DNA of 64,000 nt. It comes from Pontibacter akesuensis. GTDB lineage: Bacteria; Bacteroidota; Bacteroidia; Cytophagales; Hymenobacteraceae. Of this stretch, positions 1 through 9,541 are shown piece after piece (positions within the stretch are counted from its first letter, which is position 1; each line of letters opens with the position of its first letter). The position numbers and the translations under genes were made by a program. The DNA lies in NCBI RefSeq assembly GCF_001611675.1, contig NZ_CP014766.1:4216001-4280000 (forward strand), written 5' to 3'. The notes under the pieces were generated by a model, which saw nothing but the letters and a program-made list of their open reading frames with translations, did not search any database and was not told the origin of the DNA.

Positions 1-1267
1 CCGACATCTCCTTCGAGGTCTTCAGGTTGGAATCAAATTCAACGCCGGTCTTTTCAGACACTTTCGCCATAATGGCACGGTAGAGTTGGTTCATGCCCGG
101 GTCGTTAAACTGCGAGGCGATGGTGCCGAACACCGGAATATCCTCATCGCTTACATCCCAGAGTTGGTGGTTGCGCTTGTACTGCTTCTTCACGTCGCGC
201 AGGGCATCGAGTGCGCCGCGCTTGTCAAACTTGTTCAGGGCAATGACATCGGCAAAATCGAGCATATCTATTTTCTCCAGCTGCGTGGCCGCGCCATACT
301 CCGGCGTCATCACATACAGGCTGGTATCAGAGTGCTCAATAATTTCAGTATCGGACTGCCCGATACCGGAAGTCTCCAGTATGATCAGGTCGAAGTTTGC
401 CGCTTTAATAATGTCCACGGCGTCCTGCACATACTTGCTAAGGGCCAGGTTGCTCTGGCGTGTGGCCAGCGAGCGCATGTACACCCGATCGTTGGAGATG
501 GAGTTCATACGGATTCTATCACCCAGCAAGGCGCCGCCGGTTTTACGCTTCGACGGATCAACAGAGATAATGGCAATCTTCTTCTCCGGGAAGTCCATCA
601 GGAAACGGCGCACCAGTTCATCCACCAAAGAGGATTTACCGGCACCACCTGTACCTGTTATACCAAGTACCGGGGTCTGTATGTCCTTTGCCTGCTCCTT
701 TACTTCCAGAAGTATGGCTTTCGCTTCTTCCGGGAAATTTTCGGCAGCAGAAATAAGGCGCGCGATGTCTTTTGGGTTCTTTTCCTGCAAGTGCTTGAAC
801 TCCCCGTTCAGGTTTTTGCCAGTAGGGAAATCGCACTGCTGCAGCATGTCGTTGATCATGCCCTGTAGGCCCATCGCGCGGCCATCGTCGGGCGAGTAGA
901 TGCGGGTGATGCCGTAGGCTTGCAGTTCCTCTATCTCGCTGGGCAGGATAACGCCGCCGCCGCCGCCAAAAAGTTTGATATGGCCGCTGCCGCGTTCTTC
1001 CAGCAGGTCGTGCATGTATTTGAAGTACTCGATATGTCCGCCTTGGTAAGATGTAATGGCGATGGCCTGGGCATCCTCCTGAATGGCACAATCCACTATT
1101 TCCTGCACGGAGCGGTTGTGGCCAAGGTGAATTACCTCGGCACCCGAAGACTGAATGATGCGGCGCATGATGTTGATCGCTGCATCGTGTCCGTCGAACA
1201 AAGAGGCTGCTGTAACGATACGAATATGGTTGACAGGCTTATAAGGTTCTACAGTAGTTGCTTGCAT
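1..1267 (-). CDS. icmF: Fused isobutyryl-CoA mutase IcmF, N-terminal part (cut by window edge)
   Basis: Reading the minus strand from an ATG at 1267 gives an open frame to the window edge (about 422 codons), so the C-terminal mutase part lies outside. The N-terminus is a B12-binding domain with DGHD near residue 24 and SYQGGH near residue 64. It is followed by a MeaI/ArgK-type GTPase chaperone domain with the P-loop GTGGAGKSS and, further on, a conserved ETSGIGQSD stretch. B12 domain followed by G-domain is the order of IcmF, the fused adenosylcobalamin-dependent mutase that interconverts isobutyryl-CoA and butyryl-CoA and carries its own reactivating chaperone. A free-standing MeaB or a methylmalonyl-CoA mutase subunit would not have this order. 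The substrate cannot be verified without the catalytic domain. Confidence 0.9.
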   Translation of the reverse strand, partial: MQATTVEPYKPVNHIRIVTAASLFDGHDAAINIMRRIIQSSGAEVIHLGHNRSVQEIVDCAIQEDAQAIAITSYQGGHIEYFKYMHDLLEERGSGHIKLFGGGGGVILPSEIEELQAYGITRIYSPDDGRAMGLQGMINDMLQQCDFPTGKNLNGEFKHLQEKNPKDIARLISAAENFPEEAKAILLEVKEQAKDIQTPVLGITGTGGAGKSSLVDELVRRFLMDFPEKKIAIISVDPSKRKTGGALLGDRIRMNSISNDRVYMRSLATRQSNLALSKYVQDAVDIIKAANFDLIILETSGIGQSDTEIIEHSDTSLYVMTPEYGAATQLEKIDMLDFADVIALNKFDKRGALDALRDVKKQYKRNHQLWDVSDEDIPVFGTIASQFNDPGMNQLYRAIMAKVSEKTGVEFDSNLKTSKEMS

Positions 1268-1520
1268 GTCTACTTAACAGTTTTTTTCCAGATTAGATGC
1301 GAATATAGTCATTTTTGATGAGGTTTTCCTGGATCAGCAGCAGTGCCACGCTTTAGATATGCGGCTCATAGGCCACAGAACCCAATTGCTGTGGCTTACT
1401 TTTATACTTCCCCAAAGGGTGCTAAGCAGATTCTACGGATAAATCTTGAAAATTTCTTCGTATCTCCTTAAGTTAAGTTCTTGATCCTGAATTTTCCGAG
1501 CCTGTCTATACCTGATTCCT

Positions 1521-2231
1521 ATGCCTGATCCAAAAATACTGCTTCCTGCCGATGAGCAGGTGCGCGAACTAGAGCGGAAACTTGCTGAGTTGGAGGAAAA
1601 GTGTGCTTTCCTGGAACGTGTCGTGCATGAACTGCCTGCCAACATTTACATCTCTGACCTGGAGAAAGGCGTGGTTTGGTGCAACCGAACAAATGAGGAG
1701 TCGCTGGGCTACACGTTGGAAGAAATCAAGGAAATGGGCGGCCTGGAGTACATGTACAAGATTGTTCATCCCGACGACCACACCATACCGGACAACAGCA
1801 TCGACCATTACAAGAACTTCAACGGCACCGAATATGGCGGCGTCTTCCGAGCAAAGCACAGAGACGAGCAGGAGTATAAGTGGTTTATCGGTTGGGCGCG
1901 CGCCTTCGGCAAGAACAAAGAAGGCGAGGTGAAGGAGCTGCTGTGCGTGGATGTGGACATGAGTCCGCAGATGAATACTGAGGAGCAGTTGGTGCAGGCG
2001 TTGCGGGAGAACCTGAAAAACAAAAACAGGCTCCTGCTCCAGAGCCTCAGGAAGCGTGAGGTGGAGGTGCTGCAGCTGATTTGCAAGGGAATGCGCACAA
2101 AAGCCATTGCGGAAAAGCTATTCATCAGCGTCAACACCGTCAGCACTCACCGAAAAAACATACAGCACAAGCTGGGAACCGCCAATGTGGCCGAGTTGGT
2201 GTCGCTGGCGAACGAGGCGGGGCTGATTTAG
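1521..2231 (+). CDS. PAS-domain LuxR-type transcriptional regulator
   Basis: A 236-residue cytoplasmic regulator. Residues 10-35 form a short coiled coil rich in Glu, Leu and Lys. Residues about 35-150 look like a PAS sensor domain (IYISDLEKGVVWCNR near its start; IVHPDD, typical of PAS folds, in the middle). Residues about 170-236 are a LuxR/GerE helix-turn-helix, with KREVEVLQLICKGM and ISVNTVSTHRKNI. There is no receiver domain or membrane segment, so it probably senses a cytosolic ligand or redox state directly. It stands alone between the divergent icmF and the downstream lepA. Family assignment is firm; signal and targets are unknown. Confidence 0.88.
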   Translation: MPDPKILLPADEQVRELERKLAELEEKCAFLERVVHELPANIYISDLEKGVVWCNRTNEESLGYTLEEIKEMGGLEYMYKIVHPDDHTIPDNSIDHYKNFNGTEYGGVFRAKHRDEQEYKWFIGWARAFGKNKEGEVKELLCVDVDMSPQMNTEEQLVQALRENLKNKNRLLLQSLRKREVEVLQLICKGMRTKAIAEKLFISVNTVSTHRKNIQHKLGTANVAELVSLANEAGLI

Positions 2232-2347
2232 TTTTCACGAGGTCGTTGGCAGGGCAGTACCTTATTCTTGTGAGGTGGCATGAATGCTTTTTAGGGCAGG
2301 CATGATGTAAATATTGGGCAGAAAGCTGCAAAGAAGGCAATTCTTCT

Positions 2348-2355
2348 TAACTTTG
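2348..2355 (+). promoter_or_regulatory. Bacteroidota -7 box upstream of lepA
   Basis: TAACTTTG matches the Bacteroidota sigma-ABfr -7 consensus TAnnTTTG and ends 18 bases before the lepA ATG. No convincing -33 TTTG/TTG element is visible at the usual spacing, so the call rests on the -7 box and its position. Confidence 0.5.
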
Positions 2356-2373
2356 TTATTCGTATAGATATTT

Positions 2374-4158
2374 ATGAAGAACATCCGTAATTTTTGCATC
2401 ATCGCCCACATCGACCATGGTAAAAGCACCCTGGCCGACCGCCTGTTGGAGTTTACCCAAACAGTGGCAGAGCGTGAAATGCAACACCAGTTGCTAGACA
2501 ACATGGACCTGGAGCGTGAGCGCGGCATCACCATCAAGAGCCACGCCATCCAGATGAATTTTCCCTACAAGGGCGAAGACTATGTCCTGAACCTTATCGA
2601 CACCCCGGGCCACGTGGACTTTTCTTACGAGGTATCCCGTTCCATTGCCGCCTGCGAGGGTGCGCTGCTGATCGTTGACGCCTCACAAGGTATTGAAGCC
2701 CAGACGATCTCCAACTTGTACCTGGCTATCGGCAACGACCTCGAAATCATCCCGGTGCTGAACAAAATAGACCTGCCGCACGCGATGCCTGAGGAGGTAT
2801 CAGACCAGATTATTGAGCTGATCGGCTGCGACAGGGAAGATATCATACTTGCTTCTGGCAAGGCGGGCATTGGCATTGAAGATATCCTGACTGCCATCTG
2901 CGATCGTATTCCGGCACCGAAAGGAGATCCTGAGGCACCGCTGCAGGCGCTTATATTTGACTCTGTTTTCAATTCTTACCGCGGCATCGAAGTATACTTC
3001 CGCATTTTCAACGGCACCCTGAAAAAAGGGGAGAAGGTGAAGTTCATCAACACCGGTAAAACGTATGAAGCCGACGAAATTGGGGTGCTGAAACTGAACC
3101 AGGAGGCCCGCCAGGTGATGGGCGCCGGTAACGTGGGCTACCTGATCTCGGGTATAAAAAATGCTAAAGAAGTAAAAGTAGGCGATACCATCACGCACGT
3201 AGACAAGCCTGGTATTGGTATACAGGGTTTTGAGGATGTGAAGCCAATGGTTTTTGCCGGTATTTACCCGGTGGAGACAAGCGAGTACGAAGAACTGCGC
3301 AGCTCTATGGAGAAACTGCAGCTGAACGATGCTTCTCTTGTGTGGGAGCCGGAAACTTCTGCTGCCCTTGGTTTCGGTTTCCGTTGCGGCTTCCTGGGTA
3401 TGCTGCACATGGAGATTGTGCAGGAGCGCCTGGAGCGCGAATTCGACATGACGGTAATCACGACGGTGCCATCTGTTCAGTTCCATGCCTATACTACAAA
3501 GGAGAACATGGTGAAAGTGAACGCGCCATCAGAGATGCCGGAGCCGAACTACATCGACCATATCGAAGAACCATTCATCAAGGCGCAGATCATTACAAAA
3601 TCAGAGTTTGTGGGTCCGATTATCACGCTGTGTATGGACAAGCGCGGTATCCTGAAGAACCAGACTTACCTGACCAGCGACCGTGTGGAGATGACGTTCG
3701 AGATGCCCCTGGCCGAGATCGTTTTTGACTTCTTTGATAAACTGAAAACCATTTCCCGTGGCTATGCCTCACTTGACTATGAACTGATCGGTTTCCGCCC
3801 GTCTAACATGGTGAAGCTCGATATCATGCTGAACGGTGAGAAAGTGGATGCACTAAGCGCTATTGTGCACCGCGACAAGGCCTATGACTGGGGCAAGCGC
3901 CTTTGCGAAAAGCTACGTGAATTGCTGCCACGCCAGATGTTTGAAATCGCTATTCAGGCAGCCATTGGCCAAAAGATCATCTCCCGCGAAACAGTGAAGG
4001 CCATGCGCAAAAACGTACTGGCCAAGTGCTACGGCGGTGACATCTCACGTAAGCGAAAGCTCCTGGAGAAACAGAAGAAAGGAAAGAAACGCATGCGCCA
4101 GGTGGGTAACGTGGAAATACCGCAGGAAGCCTTCTTAGCTGTGCTAAAACTCGACTAA
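2374..4158 (+). CDS. lepA: Elongation factor 4 (LepA), ribosome-associated GTPase
   Basis: Full-length LepA of 594 residues, the usual family size. The G-domain shows AHIDHGKST (G1, residues 10-18), DTPGHVD (G3) and NKID (G4). It is followed by EF-G-like domains and the LepA-specific C-terminal domain ending with a basic [17 protein letters not shown] stretch. LepA binds ribosomes and affects initiation and elongation, especially under ionic stress. The start follows a -7 box by 18 bases, and a strong hairpin terminator lies 8 bases after the stop, so it appears monocistronic. Residues around 206 (EVYFR) are encoded through the palindrome AAGTATACTT, one instance of the dispersed word described in the findings. 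Confidence 0.98.
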   Translation: MKNIRNFCIIAHIDHGKSTLADRLLEFTQTVAEREMQHQLLDNMDLERERGITIKSHAIQMNFPYKGEDYVLNLIDTPGHVDFSYEVSRSIAACEGALLIVDASQGIEAQTISNLYLAIGNDLEIIPVLNKIDLPHAMPEEVSDQIIELIGCDREDIILASGKAGIGIEDILTAICDRIPAPKGDPEAPLQALIFDSVFNSYRGIEVYFRIFNGTLKKGEKVKFINTGKTYEADEIGVLKLNQEARQVMGAGNVGYLISGIKNAKEVKVGDTITHVDKPGIGIQGFEDVKPMVFAGIYPVETSEYEELRSSMEKLQLNDASLVWEPETSAALGFGFRCGFLGMLHMEIVQERLEREFDMTVITTVPSVQFHAYTTKENMVKVNAPSEMPEPNYIDHIEEPFIKAQIITKSEFVGPIITLCMDKRGILKNQTYLTSDRVEMTFEMPLAEIVFDFFDKLKTISRGYASLDYELIGFRPSNMVKLDIMLNGEKVDALSAIVHRDKAYDWGKRLCEKLRELLPRQMFEIAIQAAIGQKIISRETVKAMRKNVLAKCYGGDISRKRKLLEKQKKGKKRMRQVGNVEIPQEAFLAVLKLD

Positions 4159-4166
4159 CGAATAAA

Positions 4167-4200
4167 CAAGCCCCGACGTGCCCCAGCGCGTCGGGGCTTG
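4167..4200 (+). terminator. Intrinsic terminator after lepA
   Basis: Twelve-base perfect arms CAAGCCCCGACG and CGTCGGGGCTTG around a 10-base loop, starting 8 bases after the lepA stop. The T-run after the hairpin is poor in this direction. Confidence 0.75.
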
Positions 4201-4269
4201 CTGCTTTATACTAGGTAGCATCGACTTGTTTTAGCTTCTAAGCATGTACTAAAATAAAATTTGTCTTTA

Positions 4270-4310
4270 CAATCAATTCATAATTCGTCATTCCTAATAC
4301 ATCATTCAAA
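4270..4310 (+). repeat. Short AT-rich dispersed repeat (AATTCATAATTCGTCATTC type)
   Basis: This stretch immediately before the folD start repeats the unit AATTCATAATTCGTCATTC. Closely similar text recurs at 42497-42522 and in an inverted pair at 46155-46238. It supplies the A/T-rich leader of folD and would extend the folD frame upstream from a TTG, which is why the ATG at 4312 was preferred as the start. Confidence 0.55.
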
Positions 4311-4311
4311 A

Positions 4312-5193
4312 ATGACCCTGCTCGACGGTAAAAAAACATCTGAAGCCATTCAGGACGAAATAGCTGCTGAAGTAGCTGCCATAAAAGCCAAAGGAGGCAA
4401 GGTGCCGCACTTAGCTGCCATACTTGTTGGCAACGACGGCGGCTCTGTTACCTATGTAAATAACAAAGTACTGGCCTGCGAGCGCATTGGCTTCGGCTCT
4501 TCGCTGATCCGTTACGAAGACGATGTAACAGAAGAGGAACTGCTGGACAAGATAACGGAGTTAAATGAAAATCCGGAAGTGGATGGCTTCATCGTGCAGT
4601 TGCCGTTGCCAAAGCACATCGACTCAAATAAAGTGCTCGAGGCGATAGATCCCAAAAAGGATGTTGATGGTTTCCACCCGACAAATGTGGGGCGTATGGT
4701 GGCCGGTTTGGCTGCCTATCTGCCTGCTACACCGGCTGGCATCCTGCAGTTACTCAAGCGCTACAACATCGAAACCAAAGGAAAACATTGCGTGGTGATC
4801 GGCCGCAGTAACATTGTCGGCACCCCAATGAGCATCTTGATGTCCAAATGCACCTACCCGGGTGAGGCAACTGTTACTATCTGCCACCGCAACACAGTGG
4901 ACCTGCCGCATCATACACGGCAGGCCGATATTCTGATTGTGGCGGTTGGCAAGCCGGGCCTTGTGACGGTTGACATGGTGAAAGAAGGAGCTGTGGTAAT
5001 TGACGTAGGCACAACCCGTGTGCCGGATGCGAGCCGCAAGTCAGGCTTCCGTTTAAGAGGCGACGTGGATTTTGAGAATGTGGCCGAAAAGTGCAGCTAC
5101 ATCACGCCGGTTCCCGGTGGCGTCGGTCCGTTAACAATTGCCATGCTGATGACTAACACCTTGCGTGCCGCCAAGCAGGAAGTTTACGGCTAA
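4312..5193 (+). CDS. folD: Bifunctional methylenetetrahydrofolate dehydrogenase/cyclohydrolase
   Basis: A 293-residue FolD, close to the family norm. It makes 10-formyl-THF from 5,10-methylene-THF for one-carbon metabolism. The catalytic signature [14 protein letters not shown] places the essential lysine at about residue 52. QLPLPKHID and the C-terminal [11 protein letters not shown] are the standard FolD blocks, and GRSNIVGTP marks the NADP-binding loop. The open frame continues upstream to a TTG at 4261, but that part is dispersed repeat sequence, so the ATG at 4312 is taken as the start. Confidence 0.97.
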   Translation: MTLLDGKKTSEAIQDEIAAEVAAIKAKGGKVPHLAAILVGNDGGSVTYVNNKVLACERIGFGSSLIRYEDDVTEEELLDKITELNENPEVDGFIVQLPLPKHIDSNKVLEAIDPKKDVDGFHPTNVGRMVAGLAAYLPATPAGILQLLKRYNIETKGKHCVVIGRSNIVGTPMSILMSKCTYPGEATVTICHRNTVDLPHHTRQADILIVAVGKPGLVTVDMVKEGAVVIDVGTTRVPDASRKSGFRLRGDVDFENVAEKCSYITPVPGGVGPLTIAMLMTNTLRAAKQEVYG

Positions 5194-5363
5194 ACCCTAT
5201 AAGCCATACTTATAATAAAACTTCTTGATGCGATTTTAGTTACTAAGCTTTAATCGTAAAGCTTTCCGTTTGCTGCTTCCAGGTGTCTTTTTGTGTGTAT
5301 CAATCCAAAGGCGGGAGGTATCACAAGCGGGTTAGCTGCATTAATCAATAATAAGAAACAACT

Positions 5364-6407
5364 ATGATTCCAGTAAAAGGATATGCCGTACAGAATGCCA
5401 CTGCCCCCCTGGATGCGTTCAGCTTTGAGCGCCGTGAGGTAAAGGAGCATGATGTGCTGATTGATATTTTATTCTGTGGCGTGTGCCATTCTGATATTCA
5501 CCAGGTTCGCGACGAGTGGGGTGGTTCCAAGTATCCGATGGTTCCCGGCCATGAGATTGTGGGGCGTGTGAGCCAGGTGGGCAGCAGTGTCACCAAGTTT
5601 AAAGAGGGAGATTTAGCAGGCGTTGGCTGCTTCGTAGATTCCTGCCGCACCTGCCCTAGTTGCCAGGAAGGGCTGGAGCAGTATTGCGAAGTGCACAATG
5701 TAGCCACTTATAATGGCTTCGAGCTTGACAAGAAAACCCCCACCTTTGGCGGCTACTCCAACAAAATAGTGGTTGACGAGAAGTATACCCTTAAAGTATC
5801 GGAGAAGCTTGACCTGGCGCGTGTGGCACCATTGCTGTGCGCCGGTATCACGACATACTCACCGCTGATGCAGTGGAAAGTAGGCAAGGGACATCGTTTG
5901 GCAGTAGTTGGCTTAGGTGGTTTGGGCCATATGGCCGTCAAGATCGGCGCATCCCTCGGCGCTGATGTGACGGTGCTAAGCACCTCTCCGTCCAAAGAGC
6001 AGGATGCTATTGACCTGGGCGCGCACAGCTTTGCCGTTACGAAAGATGCTAACCTGATGCGCGAACTGCGTGGCTCGTTTGATTTTATACTTGACACGGT
6101 TTCTGCCCCGCACGACCTGAACATGTACCTAAGCCTGTTGAAGCGCGACGGCACGATGATACTGGTGGGCGCGCCGCCCGAGCCTGCAGGTGTAGCCGGC
6201 TTCAGCTTGATTGCCGGGCGCAAGCGTCTGGTTGGGTCCATGATCGGCGGTATTCAGGAAACACAGGAAATGCTTGACTACTGTGCCGAGCATAACATTA
6301 TGTCGGATGTAGAGATTATCCCGATTCAGGAGATCAACGAAGCCTATGAGCGGGTGCTGAAGAGTGACGTGAAGTATCGCTTTGTAATTGACATGGCTTC
6401 CTTGTAA
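5364..6407 (+). CDS. Zinc-dependent NAD(P) alcohol dehydrogenase (YahK/AdhC type)
   Basis: A 347-residue medium-chain dehydrogenase. Catalytic zinc ligands are C38 (in FCGVCHSD) and the GHE at residues 62-64. The structural zinc site is C94, C97, C100 and C108 (SCRTCPSCQEGLEQYC). The Rossmann motif GLGGLGH lies near residue 190. This arrangement is that of the cinnamyl-alcohol-dehydrogenase-like group, whose members reduce aldehydes with NADPH. The physiological substrate cannot be read from sequence. It is monocistronic, with a terminator 21 bases downstream. Confidence 0.92.
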   Translation: MIPVKGYAVQNATAPLDAFSFERREVKEHDVLIDILFCGVCHSDIHQVRDEWGGSKYPMVPGHEIVGRVSQVGSSVTKFKEGDLAGVGCFVDSCRTCPSCQEGLEQYCEVHNVATYNGFELDKKTPTFGGYSNKIVVDEKYTLKVSEKLDLARVAPLLCAGITTYSPLMQWKVGKGHRLAVVGLGGLGHMAVKIGASLGADVTVLSTSPSKEQDAIDLGAHSFAVTKDANLMRELRGSFDFILDTVSAPHDLNMYLSLLKRDGTMILVGAPPEPAGVAGFSLIAGRKRLVGSMIGGIQETQEMLDYCAEHNIMSDVEIIPIQEINEAYERVLKSDVKYRFVIDMASL

Positions 6408-6428
6408 GTATAATTCTACTTCAATAAT

Positions 6429-6460
6429 AACGCCTCTGCCTCCAAGCAGGGGCGTTTTTG
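6429..6460 (+). terminator. Intrinsic terminator after the alcohol dehydrogenase
   Basis: Arms AACGCCTCTGC and GCAGGGGCGTT (one T-G wobble) around a short loop, followed by a run of T. Confidence 0.8.
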
Positions 6461-6694
6461 TTTGCCTAAGCTTCTAAGCCAAATCCTTACATACTTTTTT
6501 CGGCCTAATAGCAGCTGAAAAATTGAATCAAAAGCATTCGCTAACAAGGGCTGTAAACCAAACCCTAAGGCAGGAACAGAACACACTGCAATCCTTGTTT
6601 CAAATTTAGCTAACTTGCATGCCTGTTGTGTTTATGCAGAACACAGCAACCTATAAATCAGAATTTACCTGTCCTTACCCGCTAACGCGCCGGT

Positions 6695-7369
6695 ATGGGC
6701 GAAGATGAAAGTACGTTGGAAGAAGTAAAAACTACAAATACAGCCTCCATACACCAGGTGCCGAAAGACGGATCACGACTGCCGCTGATGGAGGCTTTTT
6801 ACACCATACAGGGAGAAGGCGGCAACACGGGCGTGGCCTCTTTTTTTATCCGCCTGGGCGGGTGCGATGTGGGCTGCCACTGGTGTGATGTGAAGGAAAG
6901 CTGGGATGCTGAGCAGCACCCGCTAACGGAGATTAATGCTATTGTTGCTGCCGCAGAGGCTTACCCGGGTAAAAACATTGTGATTACGGGCGGCGAACCC
7001 TTGCTCTACAACCTCGGGCCGCTTACGGCACACTTACAGCAACAGGGCTTCAAAAACTGCATCGAAACATCAGGCGCCTACCCGCTCAGCGGCACGTGGG
7101 ATTGGATCTGTTTGTCTCCAAAAAAGTTTAAAGCTCCCCATTCTTCCGTGTATCCCTTTGCACATGAACTAAAAGTAGTTATATTTAACAAGAGCGACTT
7201 TAAGTGGGCCGAGGAGCACGCCGCGCAGGTGGGGGCACATTGCCAGCTATACCTGCAACCCGAATGGAGCAGAGCCACTGAAATGACGCCGTTGATTGTG
7301 GAGTACGTAAAAAATAACCCAAAATGGCGTGTGTCGCTGCAGACGCACAAGTACATGGACATTCCGTAA
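6695..7369 (+). CDS. queE: 7-carboxy-7-deazaguanine synthase QueE (radical SAM)
   Basis: A 224-residue small radical SAM enzyme that converts 6-carboxytetrahydropterin to 7-carboxy-7-deazaguanine in the queuosine/preQ0 pathway. The cluster motif CxxxCxxC is C57, C61 and C64 (GGCDVGCHWCD). FYTIQGEGGNTGV and ITGGEPLLY are QueE signatures. The first 25 residues are a variable extension before the conserved core. The next gene begins 13 bases after the stop, so the two are probably cotranscribed although functionally unrelated. No other queuosine genes are in the window. Confidence 0.95.
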   Translation: MGEDESTLEEVKTTNTASIHQVPKDGSRLPLMEAFYTIQGEGGNTGVASFFIRLGGCDVGCHWCDVKESWDAEQHPLTEINAIVAAAEAYPGKNIVITGGEPLLYNLGPLTAHLQQQGFKNCIETSGAYPLSGTWDWICLSPKKFKAPHSSVYPFAHELKVVIFNKSDFKWAEEHAAQVGAHCQLYLQPEWSRATEMTPLIVEYVKNNPKWRVSLQTHKYMDIP

Positions 7370-7382
7370 GGTACCAACCTAT

Positions 7383-9311
7383 ATGCTCAAACACTTCCTT
7401 TTTGCCTGTCTGCTTACTTTTGGCGCTGCCTCGGGAGCCCAGGCGCAGACACAGAACCTGAACACATCCTCTGCTAAGGCAGCAAAGCTATACGATAAAG
7501 CAGATGATTATGTGCGGGCGAGGGATTTTGAGCGTGCCCTGCAAACCTTGGAAGAAGCCAAAGCCAAAGATCCGAATTTTTCCCAGGCGTATATCAGAGC
7601 GGCGAACCTGCATAAAATGATGGGCAACAAGGCTGCCTTCTTTGAGAACCTGGAACAGGGGCTGAAGCTGACGCCTTTTTCGAAAGGCTATGCCAACTAC
7701 TATTATGAGCTGGCCGAGCTATACTTTGAGAGAGGCAACTATGCTAACGCCAAAGAGTGGTACGAAACGTTTCTGAAGACAGGTGCACGCAATGCCAAGC
7801 AAGTAGACTGGGCCAGACACCAACTGAAGACAATAGCATTTGCGCAGCAGGCAATGGAAAAGCCTGTGCCGTTCGATCCGGTGCCGATGCCTCAGCACCT
7901 GAACAAGTTCGGACTGCAGTACTTTCCGTATACCACCGCCGACCAGCGTTATTTTATTTATACTGCCCGTGCCAGTGCCCGCCCTGACCATGACGAGAAC
8001 ATTTACATCAGTCAGCTGAAAGGCGAGGAGTGGCAGGCACCAGTCTCTATTTCTGAAGGAATAAACACTCCTGCCAACGAAGGAGCAGCCACCATATCAG
8101 GTGATGGCAAAACGTTGGTATTTACCTCCTGTAACCGCCCTGATAGCCAGGGAGACTGTGATTTATATATTGCTTTCAGAACCGGCGGGGAATGGAGCAA
8201 GCCGCAGAACATGGGCAAGAGTGTGAACTCCAAAGCATGGGATTCGCAACCAAGTTTATCTGCTGATGGACGAACGCTCTACTTTAGCTCCACACGTGGC
8301 GGGGGAGTGGGCCGGGAGGATATCTGGGTGGCCTACCGCAACGACGACGGCTCCTGGAAAACACCGGTTAACCTGGGCAAACCCCTTAACTCCGCTGGCC
8401 GCGACATGGCCCCCTCTATTCACGTGAGTGGTTCCACATTATACTTCGTGAGCGACGGACACATTGGTTTGGGCGGGCTGGACATTTTTAAAGCCAACCT
8501 GAACACAAACAAAAAATGGACTGAGCCGGCAAACCTGGGCTACCCACTGAACACCTTCGCAGATGAAGGGTCCCTTTTCATTACACCGGATAACGAGATT
8601 GGCTACTACTCGCGCCAGGTTAACTCCGATTCCGGTGCTCCCAGTATTCAGCTTTTCCAGTTTAAGGTACCGGCCGAATGGCGTAGCCGCGAGACGAGCA
8701 CTTATGCCCAGGGCCGTGTGTTTGATGCGGTCACAAAGAAGCCGCTGGCCGCTGAGGTGCAGCTGTACAATGTGCAGACAGATTCCCTTGTGCAGCAGGT
8801 GCAGTCCGACAAAGTATCAGGCGAATATACGGTGGTATTGACGGACGGAAAACAGTACGCGCTGTATGTTTCTGCCCCGAAGTACCTGCTTAACAGCCGC
8901 AGCTTTGATTATACTTCGGCCAAGGCCCTGTCGCCGGTGGCGCTGGATGTTTACCTGGATCCGGTAAAGTCCGGTGCGGCGATGGTGCTGAACAACCTCT
9001 TTTTTGATACGGGGAAGTATGAGTTGGAGAAAAAGTCAAAAACAGAGCTGAACAAGATCGTGATGTTCTTGCAGCAAAACCCATCTGTCAAAATCGAAAT
9101 TTCAGGACACACGGACGATGTGGGGTCAGACAAAGCAAACCAACTGCTTTCTGAGCGCCGCGCCAAAGCCGTAGTAGATTACCTGGCCAGCCATGGCATC
9201 AGCAAAGAACGTTTCCGGTTTAAGGGATACGGTGAGGCAAAGCCTGTGAAGCCAAATACATCCGAAGAGAACCGCCAACTGAACCGCCGCATCGAAATGC
9301 GGGTCCTTTAG
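7383..9311 (+). CDS. PorE-like protein: TPR, WD40-like propeller, CRD and OmpA domains
   Basis: A 642-residue exported protein. Residues 1-21 are a signal peptide ending AQAQ. TPR helices occupy about 25-150 and PD40/WD40-like propeller repeats about 180-440, with recurrent DG(K/R)TLYF/VF blocks. A carboxypeptidase-regulatory-like beta domain lies near 455-530, and an OmpA-family peptidoglycan-binding domain at about 545-642 shows SGHTDDVGSDKANQLLSERR and NRRIEMRV. This four-part order is that of PorE, a peptidoglycan-bound periplasmic subunit of the type IX secretion system, but Bacteroidota encode several paralogues with the same layout. It follows queE by 13 bases; the ATG at 7383 is chosen because it begins the signal peptide. 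Confidence 0.85.
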   Translation: MLKHFLFACLLTFGAASGAQAQTQNLNTSSAKAAKLYDKADDYVRARDFERALQTLEEAKAKDPNFSQAYIRAANLHKMMGNKAAFFENLEQGLKLTPFSKGYANYYYELAELYFERGNYANAKEWYETFLKTGARNAKQVDWARHQLKTIAFAQQAMEKPVPFDPVPMPQHLNKFGLQYFPYTTADQRYFIYTARASARPDHDENIYISQLKGEEWQAPVSISEGINTPANEGAATISGDGKTLVFTSCNRPDSQGDCDLYIAFRTGGEWSKPQNMGKSVNSKAWDSQPSLSADGRTLYFSSTRGGGVGREDIWVAYRNDDGSWKTPVNLGKPLNSAGRDMAPSIHVSGSTLYFVSDGHIGLGGLDIFKANLNTNKKWTEPANLGYPLNTFADEGSLFITPDNEIGYYSRQVNSDSGAPSIQLFQFKVPAEWRSRETSTYAQGRVFDAVTKKPLAAEVQLYNVQTDSLVQQVQSDKVSGEYTVVLTDGKQYALYVSAPKYLLNSRSFDYTSAKALSPVALDVYLDPVKSGAAMVLNNLFFDTGKYELEKKSKTELNKIVMFLQQNPSVKIEISGHTDDVGSDKANQLLSERRAKAVVDYLASHGISKERFRFKGYGEAKPVKPNTSEENRQLNRRIEMRVL

Positions 9312-9424
9312 GGAGTTCTGAGTCTCGGGTTCTGAGTCCTGAGTTATAGGATTCTTTTTCAACAAACTCTTACCGTGATCAACTTTAGTTTAAAACAAGA
9401 GAGCCTCCACTACCACAAGTATAA

Positions 9425-9456
9425 ATTCCCTCCCTGGAGGGGCTAGGGATGGATTA
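9425..9456 (-). repeat. Short GC-rich palindromic dispersed repeat, copy 1
   Basis: A degenerate copy of a CCCTCC...GGAGGGG palindrome with a flanking GGGGCTAGGG tail. Better-preserved copies occur at 42295-42483 (three) and 45273-45311. Confidence 0.5.
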
Positions 9457-9485
9457 ATCTTATCATAGACAACATCAATTCATAT

Positions 9486-9527
9486 AAAACAGAAAGGGCT
9501 GATCCGAAGATCAGCCCTTTCTGTTTT
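9486..9527. terminator. Bidirectional terminator between the convergent PorE-like gene and gltA
   Basis: A 19-base-pair perfect stem with left arm AAAACAGAAAGGGCTGATC and a CGAA tetraloop, with A/T runs on both sides. It sits between convergent genes and ends 14 bases from the gltA stop, so it serves gltA best. Confidence 0.9.
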
Positions 9528-9541
9528 ATATATTGCTATAC

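Noticed and set aside
86-899. Two long plus-strand frames at the left end
   Set aside because: They are antisense shadows of icmF on the minus strand, whose B12 and GTPase motifs are unambiguous.
6083-6100. TATACTTG as a promoter -7 element (TAnnTTTG)
   Set aside because: It differs from the consensus at one of the three fixed T positions and occurs in both orientations inside genes, so its promoter role is not supported as a general explanation.
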